The position numbers and the translations under genes were made by a program. From assembly GCF_025666195.1 (NCBI RefSeq), contig NZ_CP102592.1, forward strand, positions 496,001 through 560,000: 64,000 bases of DNA, read 5' to 3'. Shown one piece after another: positions 44,324 to 52,562 of this stretch. Each line of letters starts with the position of its first letter. Positions within the stretch are counted from its first letter, which is position 1. The notes under the pieces were generated by a model. The model had not been told where the DNA came from, ran no database searches, and saw only the letters and a program-made list of their open reading frames with translations. This DNA is from Xanthomonas sp. CFBP 8443 (lineage in GTDB: Bacteria; Pseudomonadota; Gammaproteobacteria; Xanthomonadales; Xanthomonadaceae).

Positions 44324-45840
44324 TGGAACTGCAGGCGCTGCGCGGCGTGGAAGACGGCTGCTTCCCGGCATCGCCGGCGCCCGCAGCAGCCGACGTGTCG
44401 GCACCAGAAGCGGTCGGGGCTGAAGCCCCTCCCACAGCGCAGGTAGCAGGCGATCCGCAAGCTCTTGTAGGAGCGGCTTCAGCCGCGACGAACGAAGCCG
44501 CGGTCTTCTCGATACCGGAAGCGGTCGGGCCTGAAGTCCCTCCCACAGTGCATGCGGCCGGCCATCCGCAAGCCCCTGTAGGAGCAGCTTCAGCCGCGAC
44601 GAACGAAGCCACGATCTTTCCGATGCCGGAAGCGGTCCGGGCTGAAGTCTCTCCTGCAGCGCATGCAGTCGGCCATCCGCAAGCCCCTGCAGTAGCGGCT
44701 TCAGCCGCGACGAACGAAACCGCGGTCTTTCCGGTACCGGAAGCGGTCCGGGCTGAAGTCCCTCCTGCAACGCATGTAGCCGGCCATCCGCGAGCCCCTG
44801 TAGAAGCGGCTTCAACCGCGACGAACGAAGCCGAGCTCTTTCCAGCCCCGCAAACGGCCGGGACCGAAGCCCCTCCCTCAGGGCTCGTCGCACGCACGGC
44901 ATCCCCTGTGGGAGCGACTTCAGTCGCGACGAACGAAGCCCGAGCAGCGACGGCGCAATTCGCCAGCCGTCCGCGAGCGACTGCGGCCGCAACCAATACA
45001 GCGGCGACCGCTCCACACCGCCTGGCCCTGCCACACCGCCTCGGCCGTCTCGCCGTCGCCAGCCTGCATGCAGAGCTGGCCTGCGCGCCGAAGCCCGGGC
45101 TGGTCACGCCGTTCGATCGCGGCAGCCACGACGACATGGATGCCGGCACCTTCCTACGCAGCCTGTTCGCGTTGCGCGGCTACTTCGTCGCGATCGCCGC
45201 CGCCGGTGCCGCCGACGCACCGTTCGCGACGCTGCGCCAGCTCGGCATCGGCGCCGAGCGCGCCATGCTGCGCGCCACCGGCGGCATCAACACGCACCGC
45301 GGTGCGATCTTCAGCCTGGGCCTGTTGGTCGCCGCGGCCGCGCGGCTGCGCACGCACACCGCGACGGCGCCCGCCGGCGAGGCGGTCTGCGCCGCGGTCG
45401 GCGCATGGCGCGAGGCGCTGCTGGATGCGCCGCTGGACCCGCGCAGCCACGGCCAGCGCATGCGTCGCCTGCATGGCGTCGCCGGCGTGCGCGAGCAGGC
45501 GGCCGACGGCTTCCCGTTGCTGCGCGAGGTGGCGCTGCCGGCGCTGCGCAGCGCGCTGCGTGCCGGTCTCGCGCGCGACGCCGCCATGGCGCAGGCCCTG
45601 CTGCAGCTGATCGCGCGCACCGACGATCTGAACCTGCTGCACCGCGGCGGCCGCGAGGGCCTGCGCTTCGCGCAACGCAGCGCCCAAGCCTTCCTCGACG
45701 CAGGCGGCACGCTGCAGCCGGACTGGCGCCAGCAGCTCGCGCGCCTCGGCAACGCCTTCGTCGCACGCCGGCTCAGCCCGGGCGGCAGCGCCGACCTGCT
45801 CGCCTGCGCCTGGTTCCTGCTCCGCCAGGAGCAGCCATGA
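44320..45840 (+). CDS. mdcB: triphosphoribosyl-dephospho-CoA synthase with REP-array-derived N-terminal extension
   Basis: The frame is 506 residues. Residues about 233-506 are a normal MdcB/CitG-type synthase ('ASLHAELACAPKPGLVTPFDRGSHDDMDAGTFLRSLFAL', 'MLRATGGINTHRGAIFSLGLL', 'ALLQLIARTDDLNLLHRGG'), which makes the prosthetic-group precursor from ATP and dephospho-CoA. MdcB is normally about 280 residues. Residues about 20-225 are encoded by a REP-like array whose copies are spaced in multiples of three. The first ten residues and the ATGA overlap with mdcG look like the original start, so the array appears inserted near the 5' end. Either the extension is translated, or an internal non-ATG start (around 45010-45060) is used. 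Confidence 0.85.
   Translation: MMELQALRGVEDGCFPASPAPAAADVSAPEAVGAEAPPTAQVAGDPQALVGAASAATNEAAVFSIPEAVGPEVPPTVHAAGHPQAPVGAASAATNEATIFPMPEAVRAEVSPAAHAVGHPQAPAVAASAATNETAVFPVPEAVRAEVPPATHVAGHPRAPVEAASTATNEAELFPAPQTAGTEAPPSGLVARTASPVGATSVATNEARAATAQFASRPRATAAATNTAATAPHRLALPHRLGRLAVASLHAELACAPKPGLVTPFDRGSHDDMDAGTFLRSLFALRGYFVAIAAAGAADAPFATLRQLGIGAERAMLRATGGINTHRGAIFSLGLLVAAAARLRTHTATAPAGEAVCAAVGAWREALLDAPLDPRSHGQRMRRLHGVAGVREQAADGFPLLREVALPALRSALRAGLARDAAMAQALLQLIARTDDLNLLHRGGREGLRFAQRSAQAFLDAGGTLQPDWRQQLARLGNAFVARRLSPGGSADLLACAWFLLRQEQP
44467..44939. repeat. in-frame REP-like array inside mdcB
   Basis: Forward halves start at 44467, 44578, 44689, 44800 and 44908: spacings 111, 111, 111 and 108. 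Each unit includes a reverse half (GGxCTGAAGTCCCTCCCACAG type). An additional partial reverse half precedes it near 44409-44437. The translation repeats a 37-residue unit beginning [11 protein letters not shown]. Confidence 0.92.
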
Positions 45841-46757
45841 GCCTGGCGCTGCTATGCCCGGGGCAGGGCGCGCAACATCCGGCGATGTTCGACTACAGCG
45901 CCGGCGCGCCTGCGGCGGAGGCGGTGCTGGCTGCGGCGGCGCAGGTGCTCGGCGCCGATCCGCGCGCACTGGCCGGCAGCGATGCGCGCTACGACAACGC
46001 GATCGCGCAGCCGCTGGTCTGCGCCGCGGCGCTGGCCAATGCCGCGGCGCTGTCGCCGCAGTTGCCGGCGCCGGCGCTATTGCTCGGCTACAGCATCGGC
46101 GAGCTAGCCGCGCACGCGCTGGGCGGCGGGCTGGACGCGCCGGCCTGCCTGGCGCTGGCGGTGCAGCGCGCGCAGCGCATGGACGCCGCCAGCCGCAACG
46201 GCGACGGCCTGATCGCGGTGCAGGGCCTGCTGTGCGATGCGGCCGAGGCGCTGTGCGCGCAGACCGGCCTGCACCTGGCCATCGTCAACGGCGACGACCA
46301 TCTGATTCTCGGCGGCCATGCCGACGCGCTGGCGCAGGGCGAGCGCCAGGCGCGCGCGCAGCGCGCGCGGGTCACGCGCCTGCCGGTGGCGGTGGCCGCG
46401 CACACGCCGCTGCTGGCGGACGCGGCGCAGGCGTTCGCCGCCGACCTGCGCGCCGCGCCGCTGGCCGCGCCGCGCGCCACGCTGCTGGCCGGCATCGACG
46501 GGCACCGCATCGGCGATCGCGACGACGCCATCGCCGCCTTGTCGGCGCAGCTGGCGACGACGTTGGACTGGGCCGGAACGCTGCGCCAGGCCGCCGAGCG
46601 CGGCGCGCGCGTGTTCCTGGAACTGGGACCGGGCTGCGCGCTGGCGCGCATCGCGCGCGCGCTGCTGCCGGAGTGCCAGGCGCGGTCGGTGGAAGAGTTC
46701 GGCAGCCTGGCCGCGGCGGCGGCCTGGGTGCGGCAGGCGGAGCAACGCATGCAGTGA
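45837..46757 (+). CDS. mdcH: malonate decarboxylase-specific malonyl-CoA:ACP transacylase (epsilon)
   Basis: A 306-residue acyltransferase of the FabD fold. CPGQGAQHPAM at residues 7-17 and the nucleophile Ser86 in GYSIGEL are present; the partner His is probably His189 in AVAAHTPLL. It primes MdcC with malonate from malonyl-CoA. Its ATG overlaps the mdcB stop (ATGA). Last enzymatic gene of the operon. Confidence 0.93.
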   Translation: MSLALLCPGQGAQHPAMFDYSAGAPAAEAVLAAAAQVLGADPRALAGSDARYDNAIAQPLVCAAALANAAALSPQLPAPALLLGYSIGELAAHALGGGLDAPACLALAVQRAQRMDAASRNGDGLIAVQGLLCDAAEALCAQTGLHLAIVNGDDHLILGGHADALAQGERQARAQRARVTRLPVAVAAHTPLLADAAQAFAADLRAAPLAAPRATLLAGIDGHRIGDRDDAIAALSAQLATTLDWAGTLRQAAERGARVFLELGPGCALARIARALLPECQARSVEEFGSLAAAAAWVRQAEQRMQ

Positions 46758-46890
46758 TGCAGCCGTGGCGGCGATGGGGGCGGCGATGGGAGCCGTCGCG
46801 CCGCAACGGAGTTGGCAGTTGGCGATCGACCCAGGGTGGCGGGTGGCCATTCGCGGCAGTGGTACGGATCCAGCAAGCTCGGGAGGGCGC

Positions 46891-48246
46891 ATGAGTCCAC
46901 AAATCGCGACGATCATCGGCTTGATCGTCATGTTCATCGTGGCCACCGCGTTGCCGGTCAACATGGGCGCAGTCGCGTTCGCGTTGGCCTTCATCGTCGG
47001 TGGCGTCTGGGTCGGCATGGACGGGAAGGAGGTCTTGGCCGGGTTCCCCGGCGACCTGTTCCTGACCCTGGTCGGCATCACCTATCTGTTCGCGATCGCG
47101 CGCAACAACGGCACCATCGATCTGTTGGTGCATTGGGCGGTGCGCGCGGTCCGCGGCAAGATCGTGGCGATCCCGTGGGTGATGTTCGTGGTCACCGCGG
47201 TGCTGACCGCGTTCGGCGCGCTGGGGCCGGCGGCGGTGGCGATCATCGGTCCGGTCGCGCTGCGCTTCGCCAAGCAGTACCGGATCAATCCGCTGCTGAT
47301 GGGCCTGCTGGTGATCCACGGCGCGCAGGCCGGCGGTTTTTCGCCGATCAGCGTGTACGGCGGCATCACCAACAAGGTGGTGGAAAAGGCCGGGCTGGAC
47401 GTCACCGAGATGGCGGTGTTCCTGACCAGCCTCGGCTTCAACCTGCTGATGGCGCTGATCTGCTTCTTCGCCTTCGGCGGCCTGGCGCTGCTGCGGCGCG
47501 GCCAGGCGCCGTCGCTGGCCACGGCCGAGTACGTGCCGGTGGGCGACCAGTCCTCGCACCGCCAGTTCGCGATCGAAGGCCACGGCGCGCTGCTGTCGGC
47601 CGGCGGCGGCACCTTGTCGACCGATCCGGCGGCGCTGGAGGCGGTGAGCCTGAACCGCGATCGCGTGCTGACCCTGTTCGGCCTGCTCGGCCTGGGCGTG
47701 GCCTCGCTGAGCTACAACCTCAACGTCGGCCTGGTCTCGATCACGGTGGCGGTGGTGCTGGCGCTGCTATCGCCCAAGGCGCAGAAGGGCGCGGTGGACG
47801 GCATCAGCTGGTCCACGGTGCTGCTGATCAGCGGCGTGGTCACCTACGTGGCGGTGCTGCAGGAGAGCGGGGCGGTGGACTACATCGGCAACGGCGTGTC
47901 CAGCATCGGCATCCCGCTGCTCGGCGCGCTGCTGGTGTGCTACGTCGGCGGCATCGTCTCCGCGTTCGCCTCCTCGGCGGCGGTGCTGGGCGCGACCATC
48001 CCGCTGGCGGTGCCGTTCCTGCTGCAGGGCCACCTCGGCGCGGCCGGCGTGATCTGCGCGTTGGCGATCTCCTCCACGGTGGTGGACGTGAGCCCGTTCT
48101 CGACCAACGGCGCGCTGGTGGTGGCCTCGGCCGCCCCGGACGAACGCGAGTCGCTGTACAAGCGCTTCCTGATCTACAGCGGCCTGGTGGTCCTGTTCGG
48201 CCCGCTGCTGGCGTGGCTGCTGCTGGTGGTGCCGGGGTGGCTGTGA
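46891..48246 (+). CDS. MatC-like malonate/dicarboxylate transporter
   Basis: A 451-residue integral membrane carrier with about 12-13 hydrophobic spans. The N-terminal 'IVMFIVATALPVNMGAVAFALAFIVGGVWVGMDGKEVLAGFPGDLFLTLVGITYLFAIARNNGTIDLLV' matches the MatC N-terminal domain of dicarboxylate carriers. 'VIHGAQAGGFSPISVYGGITNKVV' and 'SFVDVSPFSTNGAL'-like 'STVVDVSPFSTNGALVVASA' are substrate-site motifs. Position after mdcH with a GGGAGGGCGC ribosome site implies malonate uptake. No mdcL/mdcM pair is present. Confidence 0.88.
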   Translation: MSPQIATIIGLIVMFIVATALPVNMGAVAFALAFIVGGVWVGMDGKEVLAGFPGDLFLTLVGITYLFAIARNNGTIDLLVHWAVRAVRGKIVAIPWVMFVVTAVLTAFGALGPAAVAIIGPVALRFAKQYRINPLLMGLLVIHGAQAGGFSPISVYGGITNKVVEKAGLDVTEMAVFLTSLGFNLLMALICFFAFGGLALLRRGQAPSLATAEYVPVGDQSSHRQFAIEGHGALLSAGGGTLSTDPAALEAVSLNRDRVLTLFGLLGLGVASLSYNLNVGLVSITVAVVLALLSPKAQKGAVDGISWSTVLLISGVVTYVAVLQESGAVDYIGNGVSSIGIPLLGALLVCYVGGIVSAFASSAAVLGATIPLAVPFLLQGHLGAAGVICALAISSTVVDVSPFSTNGALVVASAAPDERESLYKRFLIYSGLVVLFGPLLAWLLLVVPGWL

Positions 48247-48250
48247 GGCC

Positions 48251-48278
48251 GGGATTGGGGATTCGGCATTGGGGATTG
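48251..48278. repeat. heptamer array, left arm (convergent junction A)
   Basis: Four 7-base units: GGGATTG, GGGATTC, GGCATTG, GGGATTG. They directly follow the transporter stop and face a mirror array at 48409-48436. Confidence 0.85.
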
Positions 48279-48314
48279 GTTAGAGCGGATCGCGGTTGCT
48301 GATCCAACGTGAGT

Positions 48315-48358
48315 TGCACAAAAAAGAGCCGGCCCTTGGGTCGGCGCTTTCTTGTGCA
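48315..48358. terminator. bidirectional terminator-like hairpin
   Basis: TGCACAAAAAAGAGCCGGCC (48315-48334, then C) pairs with the mirror arm GGGTCGGCGCTTTCTTGTGC ending at 48358, with three mismatches in 21 pairs and a 2-base loop. The A-run on one side and T-run on the other suit termination in both directions between convergent genes. Confidence 0.75.
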
Positions 48359-48408
48359 TAGTTTCAACCAGCGCATCAGCTCATCGGCGCAGCAGATGCT
48401 GCCGTTAC

Positions 48409-48436
48409 GAATCCCGAATCTCCAATCCCTAATCCC
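48409..48436. repeat. heptamer array, right arm (convergent junction A)
   Basis: Four units GAATCCC, GAATCTC, CAATCCC, TAATCCC, the reverse complement of the left-arm type. The array overlaps the last codons and stop of the GntR gene, so it has reached the 3' end of the coding region. Confidence 0.85.
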
Positions 48437-49145
48437 GGCCGCTAGGCAACGGCGCCGGCACATTGAGCTTGCCGCCGGCGGCCACGTACATCGCCAGCGC
48501 GTTGCCCTGGCTTTGCAGGTGCCGGTTCATGGTGCGCTCGGCGCCTTCGGCGTCGCCGCGGCGGAAACAGTCCATCAGCTCGCGGTGCTCGGACAGCGAT
48601 TGCTGCATGCGTCCGGGCGCCAGCAGCTGGCGCCCGCGGTGCATCTTGAGGATGCGGTGCAGGTCGTGGGTGACGCGGATCAGCCACGGATTGCCGGCGA
48701 ATTCCTGCACCGATTCGTGGATCAGGTAGTTCTGCCGGTAGTACTCGGCCAGGTCGCCTTCGTCGGCGGCCTGCTCCATGCGCGCATGCAGCGTTTCCAG
48801 CCGCGCCAGGCCGGCGGCGTCGACCTTGCGCACCGCCTCGTAGGCGCAGCGGCCTTCCAGCAGCGCCATCACCGGGAACAGCTCGTTGAGGTCTTCCAGG
48901 TTCAACCGGGTCACGCGTGCGCCGCGACCGGGCTCGATCTGCACCAGGCCTTCGGCGGCGAGCAGCTTGAGGCTCTCGCGCAGCGGGGTGCGGCTGATGC
49001 CCAATTCGGCGACCAGCGCCGGCTCGTCGATCCACTCGCCCGGCGGCAGCACGTAGTCGTAGATCTTCTGCCGCAGCCGCTCGGCCACGTCTTCGTACAG
49101 CGCCACGCGCTTGCGCGGTGTGCGGGTGTCGGGCGCGAGGGTCAT
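48429..49145 (-). CDS. GntR-family (FCD) transcriptional regulator, probable mdc regulator
   Basis: A 238-residue FadR-subfamily GntR protein. The winged helix occupies residues 15-75 with 'DVAERLRQKIYDYVLPPGEWIDEPALVAELGISRTPLRESLKLLAAEGLV'. The FCD ligand domain has 'LNELFPVMALLEGRCAYEAVRK', 'LIHESVQEFAGNPWLIRVTHDLHRI' and 'EHRELMDCFRRGDAEGAERTMNRHL', with His residues typical of a metal/ligand site. Convergent with the malonate transporter; MdcY-type GntR regulators control mdc operons in other bacteria. The start at 49145 lacks a clear ribosome site. Confidence 0.85.
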   Translation of the reverse strand: MTLAPDTRTPRKRVALYEDVAERLRQKIYDYVLPPGEWIDEPALVAELGISRTPLRESLKLLAAEGLVQIEPGRGARVTRLNLEDLNELFPVMALLEGRCAYEAVRKVDAAGLARLETLHARMEQAADEGDLAEYYRQNYLIHESVQEFAGNPWLIRVTHDLHRILKMHRGRQLLAPGRMQQSLSEHRELMDCFRRGDAEGAERTMNRHLQSQGNALAMYVAAGGKLNVPAPLPSGRD

Positions 49146-49242
49146 CGGCGGGTCGAAGCGCTCTGGAGCCTTTGATGGCGATGGCAGCATTCTAGCGGCC
49201 GGCGGCAAACGCCGCCGGCTGCGGCACTTCCCGCCGGCAGGT

Positions 49243-49383
49243 CTACTTGCCTTTCTTCTTGTCCGGGCGCTGCGACAGTGCCGATCCTGCGGCGGTCTTG
49301 CTGTCCTTGCCGGTGCGTCCGTCCTTGAGCACCTTGGATGCCGCCTTGCCGGCCTTGGTGCCGGTTTTCTCGTTGTTGGCCAT
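49243..49383 (-). CDS. small basic Lys/Ala-rich protein
   Basis: A 46-residue protein (MANNEKTGTKAGK...QRPDKKKGK), rich in Lys, Ala, Gly and Ser, with no hydrophobic segment. GGAGAG lies seven bases before the ATG at 49383. Similar tiny proteins appear in xanthomonads. A DNA-binding, stress or ribosome-associated role is conceivable; none is established. It lies between the GntR gene and a + strand lipoprotein gene. Confidence 0.65.
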   Translation of the reverse strand: MANNEKTGTKAGKAASKVLKDGRTGKDSKTAAGSALSQRPDKKKGK

Positions 49384-49527
49384 GTGCGCTCTCCATGAGC
49401 GCCGCGGTTGCGGCAGACCACTGCATGCGCTTGGCCGCGTCGAGGGCGTGTCATGAAAAGCGCAGCGATTCACGCGGGTTTGCGCGCTGCATGGGCAAGG
49501 TAGGCACTGGCAAACCAGGAGTACCCC

Positions 49528-50130
49528 ATGACCCCGACGCGCATCACGATCCGGCTTCCGATTCTCGCGGCGCTCGCCGCCATGGCGCTGAGCGGCTGCG
49601 GCAAGCCTGGCGACCAGGCGTCGCGCACCGCCCCGGCGACCTCGCCGGCACCGACCGCCGCGCCGGTCGGCGGCGAAAGCGGACGCGAGGCGATCGCCGG
49701 CGACGCGTCTGCCAAGGCGATGCTGCAGGTGCTGGAAGGCAATGCGGTGGCGTTGTCGCAGCAGGCGCTGTCGCGCAATGTCAGCGGCAGCGTCGCCGAT
49801 TTCGCCCGCGAGGTGGTCGCCGCGCACCAGGGCGCCGCGGCCGCGGACGCCGGCAAGGGTGGACCGGGCGATGCGGAGAAGATCGCCGCGCAGGCGGCCA
49901 AGGGCAAAGCGCAATTGCAGGCGCTGGATCAGCAGAAGGACGCATCGGCCTACATGAACGCCTACATGGCGACGATGGTGCGCAGCTATTCCGACGCGCT
50001 TAACGTGATCGATGCCGAGCTGGTGCCGGCGGCGCAACAGGACGCGACGAAGCAGGAACTGCAGCAGGCGCGCAAGCGCATCGCCGAGCAACTGGAGCGC
50101 GCGCAGGCGCTGGCGTCGGCGCGGTACTGA
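49528..50130 (+). CDS. DUF4142-like lipoprotein
   Basis: A 200-residue lipoprotein. The signal peptide ends in a lipobox ALSGC with the lipidated Cys at about residue 24. A Pro/Ala-rich linker is followed by an Ala/Gln-rich all-helical domain ('AMLQVLEGNAVALSQQALSRNVSGSVADFAREVVAAHQ', 'YMNAYMATMVRSYSDALNVID'). The alternating HQ...YM pattern resembles DUF4142 (ferritin-like four-helix) proteins, though weakly. No function is known. A large repeat array follows the stop. Confidence 0.7.
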   Translation: MTPTRITIRLPILAALAAMALSGCGKPGDQASRTAPATSPAPTAAPVGGESGREAIAGDASAKAMLQVLEGNAVALSQQALSRNVSGSVADFAREVVAAHQGAAAADAGKGGPGDAEKIAAQAAKGKAQLQALDQQKDASAYMNAYMATMVRSYSDALNVIDAELVPAAQQDATKQELQQARKRIAEQLERAQALASARY

Positions 50131-50150
50131 GCGGATCGACGCGAGGCTGC

Positions 50151-50835
50151 GCCCGTACCGTCATCCGGCCCTGCGGGCCACCTTCCCTCGAAAAGGGGGC
50201 CATGGTTCCGCTGGGAGAAGGGAACAGCCTAGCCCCTCTCCCGTCGGGAGAGGGGTTGGGGTGAGGGTACGGCGCGCAGCGTCTCGCGGAGTTTGGGTCA
50301 CGAGGCTTCGCCCGTACCCTCATCCGCCCCTGCGGGGCACCTTCTCCCGCTGGGAGAAGGGAACAGCCTCAGCCCCTCTCCCGTCGGGAGAGGGGTTGGG
50401 GTGAGGGTCCGGCGCGAAGCGTCTCGCGGAGTTAGGGTGCACGAGGCTTCGCCCGTACCCTCATCCGCCCCTGCGGGGCACCTTCTCCCGATGGGAGAAG
50501 GGAACAGCCTCAGCCCCTCTCCCGTCGGGAGAGGGGTTGGGGTGAGGGTACGGCGCGCAGCGTCTCGCGGAGTTGGGTGTACGAAGCTGCGCCCGTACCC
50601 TCATCCGCCCCTGCAGGGCACCTTCCCCCCAAAAGGGGGCCATGGTCCCGCTGGGAGAAGGGAACAGCCTAGCCCCTCTCCCGTCGGGAGAGCGGTTGGG
50701 GTGAGGGTACGGCGCGCAGCGTCTCGCGGAGTTAGGGTGCACGAGGCTTCGCCCGTACCCTCATCCGGCCCTGCGGGCCACCTTCTCCCGAGGGGAGAAG
50801 GGATAGCTGTTAGCCCCTCTCCCCTCGGGAGAGGG
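50151..50835. repeat. five-copy tandem array of CCCTCTCCC-type palindromes
   Basis: The marker GCCCGTACC.TCATCCG starts at 50151, 50310, 50451, 50591 and 50751, giving periods of 159, 141, 140 and 160. Each unit carries a hairpin GCCCCTCTCCCGTCGGGAG followed by AGGGGTTGGGGTGAGGGT, and a GGGAGAAGG hairpin. The longer units have an extra AAAAGGGGGCCATGG block. The array fills the gap between the lipoprotein gene and the convergent pirin gene (50131-50891). Confidence 0.92.
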
Positions 50836-50891
50836 ATCGAGGTAAAGCTGTCGTGGTCAAATTTCCGCAGCCATACGCCAGGGAACAACCC

Positions 50892-51971
50892 CTAACCGCC
50901 CGCGCTGTCCGCAGCTGCCGCGAGCGGTGCCGGCCGTTCTTCGCGACCATCCGGGTGGCGCGCGAAGCGGTTCGGATCGCTCCCGTGCACCGGCGCCTCG
51001 TCCTTCCAGGGCCAGCCGCCGAACTGGGTGCGGCGGTAGTCGGCCATGGCCTGTGCGATCTCGGCCTGGGTGTTCATCACGAAGGGGCCATGTTGCGCGA
51101 CCGGTTCGGCGATCGGCCGGCCCTGCAGCACCAGGAACTCGCTCTCGGCCGCAGCGCCGTTGACCAGTTCGACCGCCTGATCGGCGCGCAGTTCGATGGC
51201 GGCGTGGCGTGTCACCTCGCGTCCGCCCACGGTCACCGAGGCGCCCTTGAAGAAGTACAGGCTGCGGCGCGTGTCCCGGCCTTGCGCGGCGGGCAGCGTC
51301 CAGCGTGCGCCGGGCGCCATGCGGATCGTCCAGATGGCCACGTCGGCATCGTCCTGCGCGGCCCACGAATCCGGCGGCGGCGCGAGCGGGCCGCCGGCCG
51401 TGCCGGGCGCGGCATCGACGGGGCCGATGCGGCCGGCCACGCAGGCCACGTCGGTCGTGCGGCCGGCGTCGTCGGTGGCGGTGAAGCGCGGCAGGTCTTG
51501 CGCCCAGAACATGGTGAAGTGCGGCGCCACCATCTTGCTGCGCGCCGGCAGGTTGAGCCAGATCTGGAACAGCTCCAGCGGGTTGGGCGCGGCGGTGTCG
51601 AGCAACGGGAACATTTCCGAATGGACGACGCCGGCACCGGCCGTCAGCCACTGCACGTCGCCGGCGCCAAAGCGCGCTGCCGCGCCGAGCGAGTCGGAAT
51701 GGTCGATGAGCCCCTGGCGCACGATGGTCACGGTCTCGAAGCCGCGGTGCGGGTGACCGGGAAAGCCGGGGACGTCGCTGCCGTGATACATGCTCCAGCC
51801 GTCCTTGCGGCTGAAGTCCTGGCCGATGGCGCGGCCTTCGAGCGACACCGCCGGACCCATCGCGCCATTGCCGGCGGGGTAGGCGTCGTCGTGATAGACG
51901 CAGAACAGGAACGGATCGATGGTTTCCCAGGGAAAGCCGAGCGGTTCGATCTGGACGACGGGGTCGGTCAT
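50892..51971 (-). CDS. pirin family protein
   Basis: A 359-residue bicupin of the pirin family. The N-terminal cupin holds the metal site in 'FPGHPHRGFETVTIV' (two His and Glu/Thr) and 'AGAGVVHSEM' (His and Glu). The C-terminal cupin carries 'SLYFFKGASVTVGGREV' and 'LVLQGRPIAEPVAQHGPFVMNT', a hallmark of pirin. Some members act as quercetin 2,3-dioxygenase. The start at 51971 is the first family-like Met. C-terminal tail is Pro/Ala-rich. It is convergent with the repeat array. Confidence 0.9.
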   Translation of the reverse strand: MTDPVVQIEPLGFPWETIDPFLFCVYHDDAYPAGNGAMGPAVSLEGRAIGQDFSRKDGWSMYHGSDVPGFPGHPHRGFETVTIVRQGLIDHSDSLGAAARFGAGDVQWLTAGAGVVHSEMFPLLDTAAPNPLELFQIWLNLPARSKMVAPHFTMFWAQDLPRFTATDDAGRTTDVACVAGRIGPVDAAPGTAGGPLAPPPDSWAAQDDADVAIWTIRMAPGARWTLPAAQGRDTRRSLYFFKGASVTVGGREVTRHAAIELRADQAVELVNGAAAESEFLVLQGRPIAEPVAQHGPFVMNTQAEIAQAMADYRRTQFGGWPWKDEAPVHGSDPNRFARHPDGREERPAPLAAAADSAGG

Positions 51972-52562
51972 GAAGGTGTCCTTGGTGCGGGCGCGGCTGG
52001 GAGGCAGCGGCAATTTATCGAATATGGCGCGCGCTCGGCGGAATGGAAGGCCGGTGTGGAGGACATCCTGTCCCGCACGTGGAACGCGGCCGCGGCGATG
52101 CCGTCTCCGCTGCAGGCGCTGTGCGACAACTGCTTCGATGGCGACAGGCTGCGCGAGCGGCGCTCGCGCTGTCGGGTCGCCGCGGCGGCCTGCGCTGCCC
52201 GTGCCGATCCGTTGCCGCCGCTGCGGCGCGTCGGACGCATGGCAGGGGATGGCCGCCAATGCCGACGCTGACGCCTTGGGCGGTACAGATGGAGGTGGCA
52301 GGCGATTGGCGTCTCTCTCCAAGCCGATTACACACCTGTGGGAGCGACTTCAGTCGCGACGGGCTTTCCGGTAAGGCCTGTCGCGACTGAAGTCGCTCCC
52401 ACACAGTGTTTCCCGGCGTTCTCCACTCCCGGGCGGGCAGTGTCGGCCCAGAAGGAAACGCTGCGCGCACCGTCACGGACCGCAACGCGGCGAAGGCCGA
52501 TCATCGCGGTTCCCCCGCGTTTCGCGCCCCCGTGGCGCTGCGCCTTTGCCCAGGTTCCCGCC
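51972..52562. other. intergenic region with a paired REP element
   Basis: A 591-base gap between the divergent pirin and quinone oxidoreductase genes. A paired REP-like hairpin lies at 52337-52402. Open frames cross the gap but are continuous with the downstream gene without a signal for an earlier start. The pirin-side 350 bases show no recognised feature. Confidence 0.55.
52337..52402. repeat. paired REP-like palindrome
   Basis: TGTGGGAGCGACTTCAGTCG is mirrored by CGACTGAAGTCGCTCCCACA, with CGGTAAGGC-type centre between. Unlike most pairs in the window, it sits between divergent genes. Confidence 0.85.

Noticed and set aside
50151..50835. CRISPR-like array
   Set aside because: Units are about 140-160 bases, palindromic, with no short unique spacers of constant length and no cas genes nearby.
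52338..52562. N-terminal extension of the quinone oxidoreductase through the REP hairpin
   Set aside because: Unlike mdcB there is no conserved sequence or ribosome site at the upstream Met, and the family N-terminus begins at or after 52563.
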